From NCBI GenBank assembly GCA_022828595.1, contig JAKGHH010000001.1, positions 209,436,348-209,500,347 of the forward strand: DNA of 64,000 nucleotides. The letters are read 5' to 3'. The notes under the pieces were generated by a model. That model did not search any database. It saw only the letters and a program-made list of their open reading frames with translations, and was not told where the DNA came from. The translations under genes were made by a program, and so were the position numbers. The stretch is from Nelumbo lutea (taxonomy: Eukaryota > Streptophyta > Magnoliopsida > Proteales > Nelumbonaceae). This document shows, piece by piece, positions 44,780 through 56,000 of the stretch (the stretch's first letter is position 1; every line of letters starts with the position of its first letter).

Positions 44780-45425
44780 TCTAAACGAGGAGTAAAAGGA
44801 CTTGCACAAGCACCTATCTGAGGGCATGCAACTAAGGTAAGACCTCTTCGCACTTTTCGCTACCAATCTCTCTTAAGTACACTTTGCTCTGTGAAGCTCT
44901 TGTGCTTGTATGGCTAAGTCTAGCTCATCTTAATCAACTCGGCCTAACTAATCTTCTCACTTTATAAACTTGAGTGTTAGAGTGATCCGCTCCAGGAAGC
45001 GACTTGGGGCGTTTGACTTTTTGTGTGGTAAGGTTGTTGAAGCCATGGTTTTTAAAACCGATCCGAAGACCGAACTGGTTAGGGATCCTGTTATCGGGTT
45101 GAACGGTCTGACTGTTTGAATCGAATGGATGGTTCGTTCTGACAAATAAAAAATGGTCAAAACCATTCGAATGATTAACCGTTCAAGTCAGCAGTTTGCA
45201 AATTAAAATCAACGGTTTTTGAAGAAAATTCGATTTCGAAAAAATCAAAACCAATCACCTGACCGATTCCCAGTTTTTCCAATCCAACTGTCCGATCTGG
45301 TCCAATTTTGAAAACCATGGTTGAAGCAGCACACTTGTCCAATTCACCGAAACAACTCATTTGCTACTCGTCCACCTCAACTAAGACCATCAATCAAGCC
45401 CCTATGCTTGACAAGGATGGTCTTG
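44780..45425 (+). repeat. Degenerate gypsy LTR relic
   Basis: CTTTATAAACTTGAGTGTTA, GATCCGCTCCAGGAAGCGAC and TTTGACTTTTTGTGTGG align in order with the R-U5 part of the gypsy LTRs at 30.9 and 41.7 kb (ACTTGAGCATCAGAGTACC...). It is broken by the hAT MITE 45044-45319. Boundaries are approximate. Confidence 0.5.
45044..45319. mobile_element. Non-autonomous hAT MITE, perfect 8-bp TSD
   Basis: Starts CATGGTTTTTAAAACC and ends TTTTGAAAACCATG; flanked by GTTGAAGC on both sides (45036-45043, 45320-45327). The interior is rich in GGTTGAAC/CCGATC words. No coding capacity. Confidence 0.9.
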
Positions 45426-46263
45426 CTATGAATTTTTTCGATAAATGGGAGGGATTATGGGTTTGAGATGCCACCTTTGGTGGCAAAGAAAGTGGTGGAT
45501 CTTTTGGCATTGTTTGTGGTTTAGCTATCGAAATTGATGATTAATCCTAGAGAAAAATTGGGAATTGGAGAAGTGGATTTTCTAGTTGAAGTGGAGAGGT
45601 TGAAGGAACGAAAGGTTAGTTTTTGAATTTAGGGGTCTTTAGAGGATTGAAGAGGGAGAGAGGAGAAGCAATCATACATAGAATTGGCCATCGCCATTCT
45701 TGAAATATACGACTAGCACAATAAACACCCAAGCACAAGTAAAATCCATTGCATCGCATTCTCATCACATGCTCCATAAGTTTATCATGTTCTCATCTTA
45801 TTACCCATTGTGCTTAGCTCTTCATCACAATCTCCTTAAGGATTCAAAAAGGGTCGTAACTACTCATGTCCTCACATGCACCATTAGGAAAGGGTAGGAG
45901 TCCAAATGCTGAGGTAATCGAATAAACATGTGGTAAAACCCTAAATGGTACAGATGACACAAGTTCAATTATTTTGTAACAAACTCTAGAACAAACTTTT
46001 CAGAAAAGTTCCCCCATAAAATTAGGGATCTCCGGAGGAAATGTAGACACCTTTTGCCTCCTAGCCTTCAACAGTTTTTGTGAACACTTGCCTTATCCTC
46101 TAAAGACTCCCTTGCCCTCTCAGAAGTCAGAACTGAAATTCAAGATTTGAAACCCCCTTTTGCAACCCACCCCAGTCTTCCCTTTAAGGGGGCATTCTTT
46201 TTTTGGGATTTTGAGAGGGAGGACAGTTGGTCGGTGGGATTTTAGTTCCCATTGATCAAGAAT
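45426..46263. other. Intergenic; nothing recognised
   Basis: No coding signal and no repeat I can name. Confidence 0.4.
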
Positions 46264-46573
46264 CCCATGTTCATTTTTCAGATTTATGTGGGGACCAGGA
46301 AAAGTTTATTTTCCTAGGTATCACTTACCCGGGTAAGTAATACCCATCTCCTAGGTGGGTAAATACCTTTCCCCCTAAGTTGCTAGCACTTGAATGGGAC
46401 AAAATTGCCCCTTTTAATAATGGAATTTTATGGTTAAAATGGTCATTACCTTATTTATCTAGGAAATAAAAGAACATGGATATGCACTTACCCAGGTAAG
46501 TGTTTATCAGGAAAAACTTGCCCAGATAATTGCATTTACCCGGATAAATAACTTACCAAAAAATGAACAAGGG
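46264..46573. mobile_element. TIR element with CCCTTGTTCATTTTT ends
   Basis: CCCATGTTCATTTTT at the left mirrors AAAAAATGAACAAGGG at the right. Subterminal ACTTACCCGGGTAAGT and ACTTACCCAGGTAAGT palindromes lie near both ends. No target duplication was identified, so the superfamily is unknown. Confidence 0.6.
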
Positions 46574-47097
46574 CTGTATCATATGCAGACTTTCAAGAGT
46601 ACCACTTTTGGTGCCTGACTCCACACATTGATTTGAGATAAACACTTTCCTCCGTCTCTGCATCTCCCGCACCACCCCTTTTTTGCTCTAACGCAATATT
46701 CTCAGGTGAGTTTACCAAAAGGTAATGGAATCATTGTTATTAATTATTATAAAGATAAAAGAAAGCGTGTTATGACCATGGCTTTTCCATCTTCACCATA
46801 ATCATATTCATGTATACATAGGAAAGGATCCTTGACTTCTTCATAATGCAGGCCGTGTACTAATTTAGGGGGATGATGAGACTTATCTCAGGAGTATTTT
46901 CAGAAAAAAAAAAAGCATTTTAAGAGGTCATGTAACTCTTCTCAAACAAATATACAAAATAGTTCTTGATGGAGGTTTGATTTAGTAAACCAAAGTAGAG
47001 GGGTGTTTTAGTTGATACAGTGAAGTATAGAAGGTGTCTTAGTAAATGTGATTGCCACTGCTTAGCACGTTGTGCTAATAGCCTAGAGATTAGATCA
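46574..47097. other. Intergenic; nothing recognised
   Basis: No coding signal and no clear repeat. Confidence 0.4.
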
Positions 47098-47260
47098 GAG
47101 TTCAAATCAGCCCCCCACAAAGTCCCACAGCACATCCCTGCCGTGTACTGGAAATATCTTCCGACGATGACATCATCATTTCTAGGATTATCATCGAGAG
47201 ATGTTTTTAATACACAGCGGGGATGTACTGTGGGACATTGTGGGGGGCTGATTTGGTCTC
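47098..47260. mobile_element. Mutator-type MITE, perfect 9-bp TSD
   Basis: TIRs of about 50 bp, GAGTTCAAATCAGCCCCCCA against GAGACCAAATCAGCCCCCCA (reverse strand). ATTAGATCA flanks both ends (47089-47097 and 47261-47269). GAG/CTC termini with a 9-bp duplication are the Mutator signature. Sister copy at 43604-43738. Confidence 0.92.
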
Positions 47261-47639
47261 ATTAGATCAAGCTAAACTTGGACACATCTTGGGCCCCAAG
47301 AAGAGAGGTATGCCAGGCTTGGCATTGTCTTTAAGAACCATTAGCCTCAGCAAGTTTTGGAACTGTACATACTTGTATTTGTTGAGTGCAAAACCTTACA
47401 TTTTGTGTTTATTTGCATCATACATATTTGTATTTATACTCTTTAAATCTAGCCTTGGAAGAGAATCCTCCCTATGAGGCATGATAGGGCCAAAGTGCTC
47501 CCTGGCGGTAGAAGAGCAATTATGCCTTGCTGTTCTCTCGGGCCTAATCATTGCAGTTTCTTTGGGATGGAATACGTTGATAATAGAATTGGATGTTACC
47601 AACCACAATGGAATGGGAAATTAGGGATGGAAACGGATC

Positions 47640-47760
47640 AGATCGTATTCGAATAAAAAAACCTTAAACCGGTTTAAGGGGTGAAGAAGCCTTAAACTGG
47701 CCCCCTGAACCGGATTTGAAAAAAATAAAAAAAGTACTGATACGCCCCTACCTTCTTTGC
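47640..47760. mobile_element. Partial copy of the CAAGGTTCAAA hAT family
   Basis: AAACCGGTTTAAGGGG, GGCCCCCTGAACCGG and GATACGCCCCTACC match, in reverse complement, the interior of 55205-55428. The termini are missing. Confidence 0.55.
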
Positions 47761-48059
47761 TTGACAAAACATCGTTTTTCCTAATTGTGTATATGAACCT
47801 TGAGGAACATGCTTCTGCATTTTGTTTCAGCTTTATATGCAGGCAGTATATGTATATGCAAATATTTTTTAAGAGTAAGGTAAGGAATTCATTATAAGGT
47901 TTAGAAAAGCGAACCCAAAGGCTGTAAAGTGAGACACTACTATTGTATAAACATATGCAGATACTCTTTGTTGCGCAAACTCAAAAAACAGAAGAATGCT
48001 CATTAGCTCAGAAAACGGTTACTGGTAAACATAATAAAAAATTGATACATCCCTGACTT

Positions 48060-48540
48060 GATTCAAATAAATAGCTAAGAATAGGATAATCCAGCAGATC
48101 TTCTAATTTCATCCTCTTGGGATGCTTTACCTTTGAAGTTTCTTTCCATCGAGATGGAGCAAATAATCGTAGTTAGTAGCATTCTCCATATTACCTTGAT
48201 TACTGCTTAAACCCCTAAGCATCCAACTTTCCACAACTTCAGAGAACTAGGAAAGACTCGCTGCACATTCAGAGCTATCAGGAAGAAACACCAGATTTTC
48301 CCACCAAATGGACAGTGAACAAAAGCGTGCTCAGTAGATTCCCAGATATTCTTGCAGAGCTCCCACCAGTCGGGGATATTAAGATTTTCCAGAATATTTT
48401 CCTTAGAAAAGAATCAGAATCTGTTGAGAACAGAATCCACGAGGACCACAACATAAATGCAATTCTGGAAGAGATGGCTGGAGTCTGCACCGACTTTGGA
48501 AGTAAATGAATCATGATCTGGCCAATTTCTTAGCACAAGA
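48060..48540 (-). pseudogene. L1-type LINE fragment (zf-RVT)
   Basis: The - strand reads LCKNIWESTEHAFVHCPFGG and KIWCF, the CxxC...H....C tail (zf-RVT) after a plant L1 RT, with stops and frameshifts. Confidence 0.6.
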
Positions 48541-48696
48541 CTTGACTGATAATACACTCTTTTTTTTCCATTTCCATACTCTTCAACTTCTCACTTGGGA
48601 ATGGTTTATAATAACTAATAAGGTGAACATGGGCCGGCCCAGGCTAGACTGGATTCCAGGCCTATGACTTTAATATATAGAAACCCCAACAAAGCC

Positions 48697-48810
48697 TTTT
48701 TTTTTTTTTTGAGAAAGGGAAAAGTATATTAAGAGAAAGTAAAGATAGAATGTACAATAAAAGGTCCAGCAAAACACAAAAAACAGGAGAGCGTGATATA
48801 CTCCATAAAG
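48697..48810 (-). mobile_element. Probable L1 3' tail (poly-T on + strand)
   Basis: A 14-base T run followed by AT-rich 3'UTR-like DNA has the same look as the tails at 50940 and 58121. No coding part remains. Confidence 0.4.
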
Positions 48811-48965
48811 GTAATTGCTTGGTGTAATGGAAAAATCTCACGCTGACAAGCATGAGAACCTGGGTTCAAGTATGAGCACACTTTGTGCAAAAAAAAAAAA
48901 ATGGCAATGGTTAGGTCTATATGCAGTACACCCCTCCCAAGACCCCAGAAGCTGGGGCAAACAAT
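48811..48965 (+). mobile_element. tRNA-derived SINE
   Basis: A box-A-like TTGGTGTAATGG (48819-48830) and box-B-like GGTTCAAGT (48863-48871) are spaced as in a tRNA-type Pol III promoter. They are followed by an A-run (48889-48901) and the body CACCCCTCCCAAGACCCCAG, which plant tRNA-derived SINEs share. It does not fold as an intact tRNA. 5'/3' limits are approximate. Confidence 0.7.
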
Positions 48966-49759
48966 GGTTAACGTGGCTTTATTTAGATATACCCTATAAA
49001 ACTCATTCTAGAATAGCTTCTAGATCTTGAAATACAAGGTAACATTTAATATATATATTAAAAAGAGAAGCAGGATAGATACAGGATGACCTTTTTCTTA
49101 GAAGATATAGAGCCTTTTTATTTGAAGAGATGAAAAAAACAACAATAATAAATTGGTAACCTTATATCAACATAGCCAGTACAAATCCCTACATACATTA
49201 AATCAAATTTATTAAAGAGATCACCTAACTAATACTAATAGGACAGCAAAACCTTTCCAGCCACTGAAATTATGATCTATTCACATGTCTATATATCATG
49301 CTTAGAGTTTTATCTTCATCAGGAATTCAGGATGTAAGTTTACAACTACTTTGCCTACTTCATTTGTTATCTTAAACAAGGAATTAACCAGTAAAAAACT
49401 AATATAATGTCAAATATTGAAGTTAATAACTTAATATCCCAACATAGTATCTCACACCGCCATGTTATTCACTTATCTTGAAAGGTAGCAAGAAGCAAGA
49501 GCAAGTCTTAGGATCATTGCACAATACAAATGAATGATGTGAAAAACTGTGATTCTATTAATTTTATCCCATCAAGGGAAAACTTCATATAATTATCCTG
49601 GCCAGACATGGCAAAACTTTTAGTTTTTTATTTTATTTTTTTGTTCTAACCTTCCAGGGTTTATGGCAAAGAAAAAAAAAACACATATATGTTGGAAATT
49701 ATACCATTCCAAATGACCTTTCTTTCAATAAAGCCTTGCAACATTTCCTTTTCTTTTCC
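48966..49759. other. ALG11 3' flank; nothing else recognised
   Basis: AT-rich. The part nearest the stop codon should hold the ALG11 3'UTR. Confidence 0.4.
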
Positions 49760-50001
49760 TTATTTGGCATGACAAAGAATTGGACAAATTGCAGTCTTGA
49801 AATCTTCATAAAACCTTTTCTCTGAAAATCTATCTGCACGTTTCCTTGCAGCAGCAGCCATCACAAGTCTTTCTGCCTCTGGCATCCTTAAAAGCTTCAA
49901 GATGGCATCAGCAAACTCTTCCACACTGCAGGCAAGAAATCCCGTTTTCTGTCCATCATCTTCTAAAACAATGTCCATTCTTGGACCTGCTGAATTATGA
50001 G
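49760..50001 (-). CDS. ALG11: ALG11 last exon
   Basis: [20 protein letters not shown] through CPILCHAK and stop. Acceptor TTTTCTTTAG|CTCATA. The apparent longer open frame up to 50032 runs into the 95-bp intron. Confidence 0.93.
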
Positions 50002-53000
50002 CTAAAGAAAATAAACATGATATCAGTAACAAGTGGCTATGTTTACTAAGAAATGAAAGGGAACCTCATATTGAATGATAATTCATCAATACCCACCAAT
50101 TGGGACTGCACCTGCAGCCATGTACTCTACAACACTTATACCAAAGTGTTCATCTATCATGGAATGAATCCCTGCAATAGCACCTCCCAAAAGTTTTACC
50201 AAGTCCCTGCTCATGGTAGGAATTCATCACAAATCATTCTGTCATACAAGTTCACCACAGAAAGATTATATAAAAAAATAACAAGGTTTAGAATCCATAT
50301 TGGAAGAACAGTTATGACTCAGAATCACTATGGTCAAAACAAAATAACAATGCATCAACTTAACGTTATTATTTTATACATACAACTAAACATGAATAAA
50401 ATAATACCAATAAGAAAAAATATCAATACTGGAACTCCATATGGACATCCCACAATCATCATTTGAGCAGCATAAAACTTCAAAATAATATAAGAAACTA
50501 ACAACTTAAACAACATAGAACAACATGGCCTACAACTCTACAAGGGCTGAAAGAATCAAACTGACTCAAAACTGATTTAAACCTAATTAAGGGGTCAAGA
50601 TCAAAATGGTACTAAATTGCAGGCATCTCACATCTAAATGAAAGCATTGAAAACTTGTAGTAAATCCAATCTGTCAAGTTGGATGGAGGCATTTCAGTAC
50701 TTGGCTATTAATAAATCTGAAAATAACATTTATGTAGGTTTGCTTTTGACCTAGGAGTTGTCCTGAATTCAACTCATTATTAGCTCCATAGATCCATCCT
50801 GCACATATTCCACATTTCCTCCGCTCTGCAAATATTGCACTCACTGGTGGACTGATTCCACGTTCTCCTCATCATTCTCTCATAAGAATACTAGTGAAGG
50901 GTCTGACATTAAAGGCAAAAGACATGGTCATACAACCTTTTTTTTCTTTTTTGATAATTGAAAGATAACTTCATAAATCAAAGAAAATAAACTATTACAA
51001 GCATCCCTTGGAGGGGCATGAGGTGCAACCTCTCCTAACCATTACAGGAAAAACAAGAAAAAATATTACAAAGCTGCCCAAAATAGCACTTCCCTAGAGG
51101 CCCTTTGTTTAGCAAGAGAGTCAGTGAAAGCATTTGCCAACCTACCCACCCATTGGACTCTAATTGTCATATGTCTTCATAACCATTTGACTTTTTTATG
51201 AGATCTCTATAACTCCAAATAACTGAATCTGGATTCAAAAACCAGCCCAATCACCTTAGAGTCCCTTCAATTAGTAGCTTCTCCACCCCAAGTTGGTTGG
51301 CAATCTGAATTCCTTGCACCACAGACAACAACTCAGCCCTTTAGAATCACCTATTTCCACCAGGCTTGAAAACAATGATATGATATTTCTCTCCTCATTT
51401 CTCAAGACCCCTCCGATGCCTGACAGTCCCCAATTGCCTTGACTGCTCCCATCAAAATTCAGTTTAGTAAAACCTTCCAGAGGAGGTGTCCAAACTGCTA
51501 CAGTTCTATTTGCCTTGGAAGTGTAAGCTATTACAGCCCAGTTCCTCCAAATGTCATCAAAGGAAATAAAGGATTCGAGGGTTCAAAGCCAGTGTATAGC
51601 CCTAGTTAATATACAGCCCTTCACTGCTAAAAGGGTTCTCTCCTTGTCTTGAAAGATTCTAGCATTCCTTTCCTAAATAGTCCACAGTGTAGCTGCTCAG
51701 AAGCATCTCCATGTGTTTTCTCCCTCTTTTTGTTGGCAACAAACAACAATTTTACTTCTGATGGCAAGTTTCATCTACAACCAAACAAAATCCCACAGAG
51801 CTGCAGCAAAGGGACAAGAAATCAGTAAGTGATAACAGTCCTCACTATCATACAACCTTCATTAAAAGTATATCCAACTTACCCATCATACTCTTTCTCC
51901 TTGTTTCCCATCCTTATCAAAGCCGCAGCTCAGTTAGAGAAAGCCAAAGGATTTCTTTCTTGAATGGATGGTAGGAGAAAAAAAAAAAAGATTTTTCTAG
52001 ATGCTTGGGATTCCCTGTGCATTCCTAAGGATGAACACAGCCCTCCTATCTAAATCGTTTTGGAGGAAAAGTACTGATCAGTAGAGTTGATGGAGGGTTA
52101 CCAAACAAGAGAAATTTGGGCCTCATGAACGGGGCTGGGATCCAGGGTCTGTTAAGTACCATGTAGGGTGATTAGTGTGGAAATGAAATGAAAAAATTAT
52201 GAAACTCCATATCTACTATCTCATACAAAGTGGGAGAAGGATCTAAAATTTCTTTATGGTTAGAAGATTGGTGTAACGGAAGTAAGTTAAAAGGTACAGA
52301 GGAAAGATGCATTTTATGGCATGTGCAGATGTGTCTCTATTCAACCTAAGCATAGCCCCTTTCAAAAGGCACACACACCTGGTGCACCTTGCACCTCGGC
52401 CCAGGCATACACCTTTTAAGGATTCGTCTTTTTGTTACTGTTTATACATTCTATGTTTCACACCTTTGTAGTAGTCCATTAACTTCTAAATTACCTTTTA
52501 TTCATGCTAATGCACTAGTAATGGTTTACCAACTTTTCAAGGAGACAAAAAAAAAAGACATTTTGAATACCCAAAACCCTAGTTGTTGTGGATAGGATAT
52601 TAGATGGCAAAATTTCCATTAAAGAAGCAACAACACAACTAATCCCTTATCTCCAACCATAGGAAAGAATAACTGCAACCAAAATCATAAAACTAACCCC
52701 CTTATAAATATGGCTAAAAAATTGGGTTTACATTTTTTCTAGTGAATCGGGCTCTAGAAGGCACTTCTGCTTTTCTTGTGTCTCTTGCTTTTAGAACATA
52801 GGGGGTTGCAGAGTCGCAGTGGATAATTGCTATAGAATTTTAACAACGAGATTATTTGGGCTCCAATCCTTCAAAGAAATGTTGGCTTTACTGGTGCTAC
52901 ATATAGTCACAAGCCATCCACATTTGAGATGGATCAAAGAGTCGGAAATGGACAAAAGTATGGATATTCTCACTCAGATCTTGTGCTAAGAAATTACCTA

Positions 53001-56000
53001 GATCAGGGTCCATTTCCTTCCTCGCAAAGTTCAGGTGGAATCCAGCCATCCCTTGAGTCCTTCCAGAGTTGCATTTATGTTGTAAACTGTTGTTCTCAAG
53101 TCTCAACAGGTGCCTTGCTAAGGAAAATAATCTAAAAAGAGGAATTGCACTACCCCCTCCTAGGTGTAAGCTGTGCAAGTATGGTCAGGAATCTACTCAA
53201 TACCCGTTTATTCATTTGCTCATTCAGTAGGAAAATCAGTTCTTTCTTCCTAATATTTATAAATGTGTGTTGGGCCTTCCCAAAACTCTGAAGTTATGGA
53301 AACTTGGATGATTGGGGGCTTAACAAGCAAAGGCAAGGCAATATAGAGAATGCTACCAACTGCTATTAACCTAGTAAGAAACTCTCTACTCTTCAACAGC
53401 AAAGCATCTCAGGAGCTTGATGTTATAAGATCTGACGGACTTGTATATCCGTGGCCATCTATCTTAAACCAATATACAGATATATCTTTTCTTACTAGGT
53501 TTACCAGTGACTATTTTGTGAGCTAAAGAGTGTACTTTTTGTTTTTTTGTTTGCAGCAGAAGAACAATGAAAATGCACGACAGCAATAAATTCATGGGCC
53601 CCACTGTGAAAGATGACGGTCCCATGTATTTTATTATTGGTGTGGAACATTACCATTGGTTCCACAGCCTGCTGAACAGCCATCGTGTTCAGCTAATCCT
53701 TGCTCATATGCTATGTACAGCATCTCACTGTATAGCCTTCGGTTTCAATTTTTTATCCCATGTAATGAATCCCACACCTTTTCCCTTAAAATATTGCATG
53801 TATACAAAGCTGAAACAAAATGCAGAAGCAACACCAATTACAAAATTGCACAAAGACAGACATAACACAGGGCATGCTTTTCTTGTCCTAGAAAAAAACA
53901 ATGCTTTGTCGTGCAAACAACAGGAAAACTAATAAATGTTCCATCAACTCACCAATCCAGATTTTAGACCACTCAATCACTAGGCATGCCTTGCCATGCC
54001 AATTAAATGACTTTAACCATAAATAAATAGCAATACTATCATGCATCAACAAAGTTCCTACTGAGGAAAGATGCTAAATGAACATGTGACCAGACAGTTC
54101 TTTATCATTATCTCATTAATCCAGATTTTGAACCATACTGTCAGTAGCCACTTCTGGGACTTGCTGCATCCCAACAGATCAAACCAATGATGAATGAAAC
54201 TTTTGTGAATCACAAATAGATCTCTGTAGTCCAAATAAGTGCTATTGATTTGACAATTCCAATTGACATGACCTTTAGCCCATGATCCACCCAATAGGCA
54301 GCCAAACATGTTGGATTCTTCAAGTTAGGAAGTCCACGGCCACTTAGAATTGTAGAATGTAGTGCACACCATTCAATAGAAGTCCTTTGGATAACCATAC
54401 ATAATATACAGTTCATACAATTTTATGAATGCATACAGAAAATAGCTCTAAATAACTGAGAAAAAGAAAACAAAACAGATAGGTATCTATGAAACACCTG
54501 TACATCAAGTTCTTGTGAAATTCCACATCATTCACCACCTGCAATTCAATAGCTTTGTCTCTAAGTTTTTGCAATCTTTCCTCATCCCCCTTATTCCGGC
54601 AACTACCCACAAATTGGAGCCTTGGTCTGGGCAAGTCCGAATCCATTTTCCTGATGGCAATAGAGAATGCCTCAAGTTGAAGGAGTTGATTCTGAGAAAT
54701 CAAAAAACAAGTTTGAGAGGATTAGTAATATTAACAAAAAAAAAAAAAACACCAAGAATGAGCCACCGCAACACCAGATACTCATAATGAGGTGATAAAT
54801 TAGCACCTTCTCTGGGCGAAACTGGGCAACAGATATAAGTATTGGGACTTTGACCGACCTTTCCAATGGAAGTACCTGTGTGGAACAAAACCCATAAGAA
54901 AATAACAGGAGCTCCACCATAAGACAAAAAGAAACCATAATACTTAAGATCTAAATGGGCCAAAAGACTGATGCAGACCTAGTAAAACTCTAACAGTAAT
55001 CCAAAACCATATAAAATAGAGTAAAAGAGTAAATATCTTATTGACACACATACAGAGACCAACCAAATACTAAAAAAAAAACAATAGAATGAAACCAAAT
55101 TAAGTCCCCAACCTATTGAATCCATAAGCGCATTGTTTAATCTAGGAACTGAACTGTTCATCCTAGTAGCCAATGCTCTTACTGTTCAAATATGTAGAAG
55201 GAATCAAGGTTCAAAATATCAATACACCGGTAGGGGCGTATCGGGCGATATTGATACTTTTTTTTTAATTTTTTTCCAAAACCGGTTCAGGGGGGCCGGT
55301 TTAAGGCTCCTCCACCCCCTGAACTGGTCAGAACCCCGATACACCCTCTGTAGGGGCATATCAGGGAGCTCCCGAAACGATACGTATTGGCCAATACGGG
55401 CCGATATGTGTCGCTACTTTGAACCTTGGAAGGAATAACAGATTAGCTATCATGACCCCCATATCAATGACAACTTAACAGGCATCTTTTATGAGCAGCT
55501 GATAATTTAGTCACAAGGAGAAAACAATTTTCGGATCTTGTAAGAGAGAGAATTTCAACTTTTAGAGAGCTTCCTTCCCCTATGAGACCCAAATAGACCA
55601 CTATTGCCTGCCCTGAGTCTCTTTTGGAAGCTCCTCCCACCCTGAAAGACCCAAGTTGCCACTTTAACAACCATCCAAAATTTAATTTTTCCCTGCAGGA
55701 GTTTCCATTTGTATATCAGAGGTTATCTACCAAAGATAAAACTAGTAACTGTTGCAGCCTGTGATTATAGCATAAACTGAAAAACATTTGAATTTCTAGT
55801 TTCCAACCTAAGCACCTAATAGGGCTGGCAATCTTGGAACCCACCCATACCCACCCAATCTATTGATGGGTAAATATGGGTCAAGCAACCCGGGTCAGTG
55901 GAAAAGGGTTAGGGTGCGTTGGGTAGAGGGTACCCATTAGGGTCAGGATGGGTTGGGTCGCGTGGGTCAAGATGGGTTGGGTCAAAGTCAATTCTATCTA

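Noticed and set aside
48811..48880. Possible tRNA gene
   Set aside because: Box A/B-like motifs are present, but arms do not pair as a tRNA and a SINE body follows.
50053..50466. 137-codon + strand open frame
   Set aside because: Antisense to an ALG11 exon and intron, no homology.
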